From Clostridia bacterium (GTDB lineage Bacteria; Bacillota; Clostridia; Christensenellales; DUVY01): a DNA stretch of 15,549 nucleotides. The notes beneath the pieces are model-generated. The model searched no databases. It was not told where the DNA came from and worked only from the letters and a program-made list of their open reading frames with translations. The translations under genes and the position numbers were made by a program. The stretch lies in assembly GCA_026001225.1 (NCBI GenBank), contig BNZQ01000040.1, positions 1 to 15,549 of the forward strand. The letters are read 5' to 3'. Of the stretch, positions 13,987-15,549 are shown piece by piece. Numbering within the stretch: the first letter of the stretch is position 1; every line of letters begins with the position of its first letter.

Positions 13987-15549
13987 ATTTCATATATTTT
14001 TCCAGCACGGCAATCATCTCGTCGAAGTCGATCGGTTTCCCTAAATGCCCGTTCATGCCGGCCGACAGACATTTGTCGATGTCTTCTTTGAATACGTTGG
14101 CGGTCATCGCGACGATCGGCACCATGCGCGCCGCGGGCATTTCGAGGGAACGGATTTGCCGCGTCGCTTCCAAGCCGTCCATTTCGGGCATCTGCATATC
14201 CATCAAAATCAGAGCGTACTTGCCGGGCGCGGCTTCGAACATCCTGACGGCTTCGATGCCGTTGACGGCGGAGTCGATCTTCACCCGGGTCGGCTCGAGC
14301 AGGGTAGCCACGATCTCGCGGTTGATCTCCACGTCCTCGGCCAGCAGAATCGTCTTGTCCGCAAAATCGACGTTGTCGGCCGGCGCGGCGGTGATTTGAA
14401 TTGCACTCGACCGCAGGCACTTTGCGATCGCGTCGCGGATCGCGGCGGGCAAGAGGGGCTTGGCCAAAAACCTGTCCACGCCGGAGGCTTTGGCCGCCTT
14501 GCGGATCGTGTGCCACTCCGCGCCTTCCGATACCATGATGACGACGGAGTGGCCGGAGGATACTTGTTTGAGCTTGCCCGTCAGCTCGATCCCGTCCAAG
14601 CCGGGCATTTTGTAGTCGATAAAATAGAGATCGTACGCGCCGTTTTTCCGAACCAGCTCCAAGGCTTCCTTGCCGTTCAAAGCCGTGTCGCAATTGGATT
14701 CGAATTGCTTGCAAGCCGCCGCGAAATAGTCCAAAACCTCCTGCGAATCGTCCACGGCTAAAATGCGCAAATTTTGAATGTCCATACCGGCCAATACGCT
14801 GTCCGGCCTTTCTTCGCCGCGCTCCAATTTGACCGTGAACGAGAAGGTCGAACCCTTGTCAAGCTCCGATTCCACCCAAATCCTTCCGTTCATCATCTCG
14901 ACCAAACGCTTGGAAATCGTCAAGCCCAAGCCCGTCCCGCCGTATTTTCTGGACGTGCCGGCGTCGGCCTGCGTAAAGGCGTGGAACAGCTTGGCTTGCT
15001 GCTCCGGCGTCATGCCGATGCCGGAGTCCTTGACTTCTGTCTGTAAGGTGACGTTTTTTTCGTCCTGTTCAAGGACATGGACGAGAAGATCGACGCTGCC
15101 GCCGTTCGGCGTAAATTTGACGGCGTTGCCCAAAAGATTGATGATGATCTGCGTCAGGCGCTGGTCGTCTCCGAACAGCACGCGCGGCACGCGGGGATCG
15201 ACGTCCACGTCGAACGCGATATTCTTTTCCTCCATACGGAAGCCGATGACGGTGGCGATCTTTTGCACCATATCGGCAAAGAAAAAGTTATCGGGCGCAA
15301 GCTCCATCTTGTTGGCCTCAATTTTTGACACGTCCAAAATATCGTTGATCACGCCCAAAAGATGCGTGGAAGCGTTCTCGATCTTGTACAGGCAATCCTG
15401 CATCCGCTGAGAGTCGCGGGTGTTTTTGGCGATTTGGGTCATACCGATAATCGCGTTCATCGGCGTGCGGATCTCGTGCGACATGTTGGCCAGAAATTCG
15501 GATTTTGCGCGGTTGGCGGCGTTGGCGCTGTCGATAGCGTTTTGCAGCT
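13985..15549 (-). CDS. Second hybrid histidine kinase with two receiver domains (N-terminus outside window)
   Basis: The frame is open to the window edge, and the codons before [10 protein letters not shown] encode the usual lead-in [14 protein letters not shown], so the gene starts beyond 15549; the ATG at 15484 is internal. Visible domains: HisKA with His at 15476-15478, and HATPase_c with [26 protein letters not shown] and [12 protein letters not shown]. Receiver 1 has Asp at 14615-14617 in [11 protein letters not shown]; receiver 2 has Asp at 14198-14200 in [11 protein letters not shown] and ends [18 protein letters not shown]. All kinase and receiver active-site residues are present. Layout and receiver 2 sequence closely follow the kinase at 11851, so the two are paralogs placed tail to tail. 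It has no Hpt or DNA-binding output in the visible part; the sensory part is not visible. Confidence 0.93.
   Translation of the reverse strand, partial: LQNAIDSANAANRAKSEFLANMSHEIRTPMNAIIGMTQIAKNTRDSQRMQDCLYKIENASTHLLGVINDILDVSKIEANKMELAPDNFFFADMVQKIATVIGFRMEEKNIAFDVDVDPRVPRVLFGDDQRLTQIIINLLGNAVKFTPNGGSVDLLVHVLEQDEKNVTLQTEVKDSGIGMTPEQQAKLFHAFTQADAGTSRKYGGTGLGLTISKRLVEMMNGRIWVESELDKGSTFSFTVKLERGEERPDSVLAGMDIQNLRILAVDDSQEVLDYFAAACKQFESNCDTALNGKEALELVRKNGAYDLYFIDYKMPGLDGIELTGKLKQVSSGHSVVIMVSEGAEWHTIRKAAKASGVDRFLAKPLLPAAIRDAIAKCLRSSAIQITAAPADNVDFADKTILLAEDVEINREIVATLLEPTRVKIDSAVNGIEAVRMFEAAPGKYALILMDMQMPEMDGLEATRQIRSLEMPAARMVPIVAMTANVFKEDIDKCLSAGMNGHLGKPIDFDEMIAVLEKYMK

Noticed and set aside
15482..15484. 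ATG as the start of the second hybrid kinase
   Set aside because: It is the methionine of the H-box (MSHEIRTP); upstream codons to the window edge encode conserved kinase sequence.

Overview
The window looks like a chromosomal segment of an uncultured, GC-rich member of the Clostridia (Bacillota). The grounds are the gene order B12-type radical SAM protein, DUF2344 protein, Rne/Rng ribonuclease, which is typical of that class, a surface protein with MBG-like and Listeria/Bacteroides-type repeats, soluble multi-REC hybrid kinases, and sigma-A type promoters. This placement is inference; no rRNA or other phylogenetic marker is present.

Layout. 1-780 is the C-terminal end of a membrane-anchored surface protein. 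781-1229 is a repeat-rich spacer with a broken heptad arm, one copy of an ~84-bp dispersed repeat, a 15-codon mini-ORF and a long hairpin next to a strong Shine-Dalgarno. 1230-2207 encodes an unrecognised one-TM, Ala/Pro-rich coiled-coil protein, followed by an inverted second copy of the ~84-bp repeat. 2373-4103 encodes a protein with a DUF4132-like C-terminus. 4247-8477 is the radical SAM / DUF2344 / RNase G-E block. 8621-10327 (minus) encodes a fused polyprenol-kinase-like plus DUF92 membrane protein. 10370-10468 is a MITE-like palindrome between two divergent promoters. 10546-13956 encodes a FIST sensor protein and a soluble PAS/hybrid histidine kinase, presumably one operon. 13985-15549 (minus) is a second, convergent hybrid kinase cut by the window end.

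The most striking content is a family of palindromic repeats whose arms are built from tandem 7-bp units. Four full copies fill four intergenic spacers of nearly constant size (138-150 bp). Their ends begin with the stop codon of the preceding gene, and they share a core with the invariant string TTGTCGGCGG. Related heptad-armed elements sit in frame inside two protein genes, the radical SAM gene (about 46 extra residues) and the DUF92 gene (about 56 extra residues), each in a hydrophilic inter-domain or inter-helix segment. This recalls the Rickettsia palindromic elements and the heptanucleotide STRR repeats of cyanobacteria, but the combination and the in-frame insertions deserve a closer look.

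All alignments here were made by eye; domain names rest on motif recognition, not on database searches.
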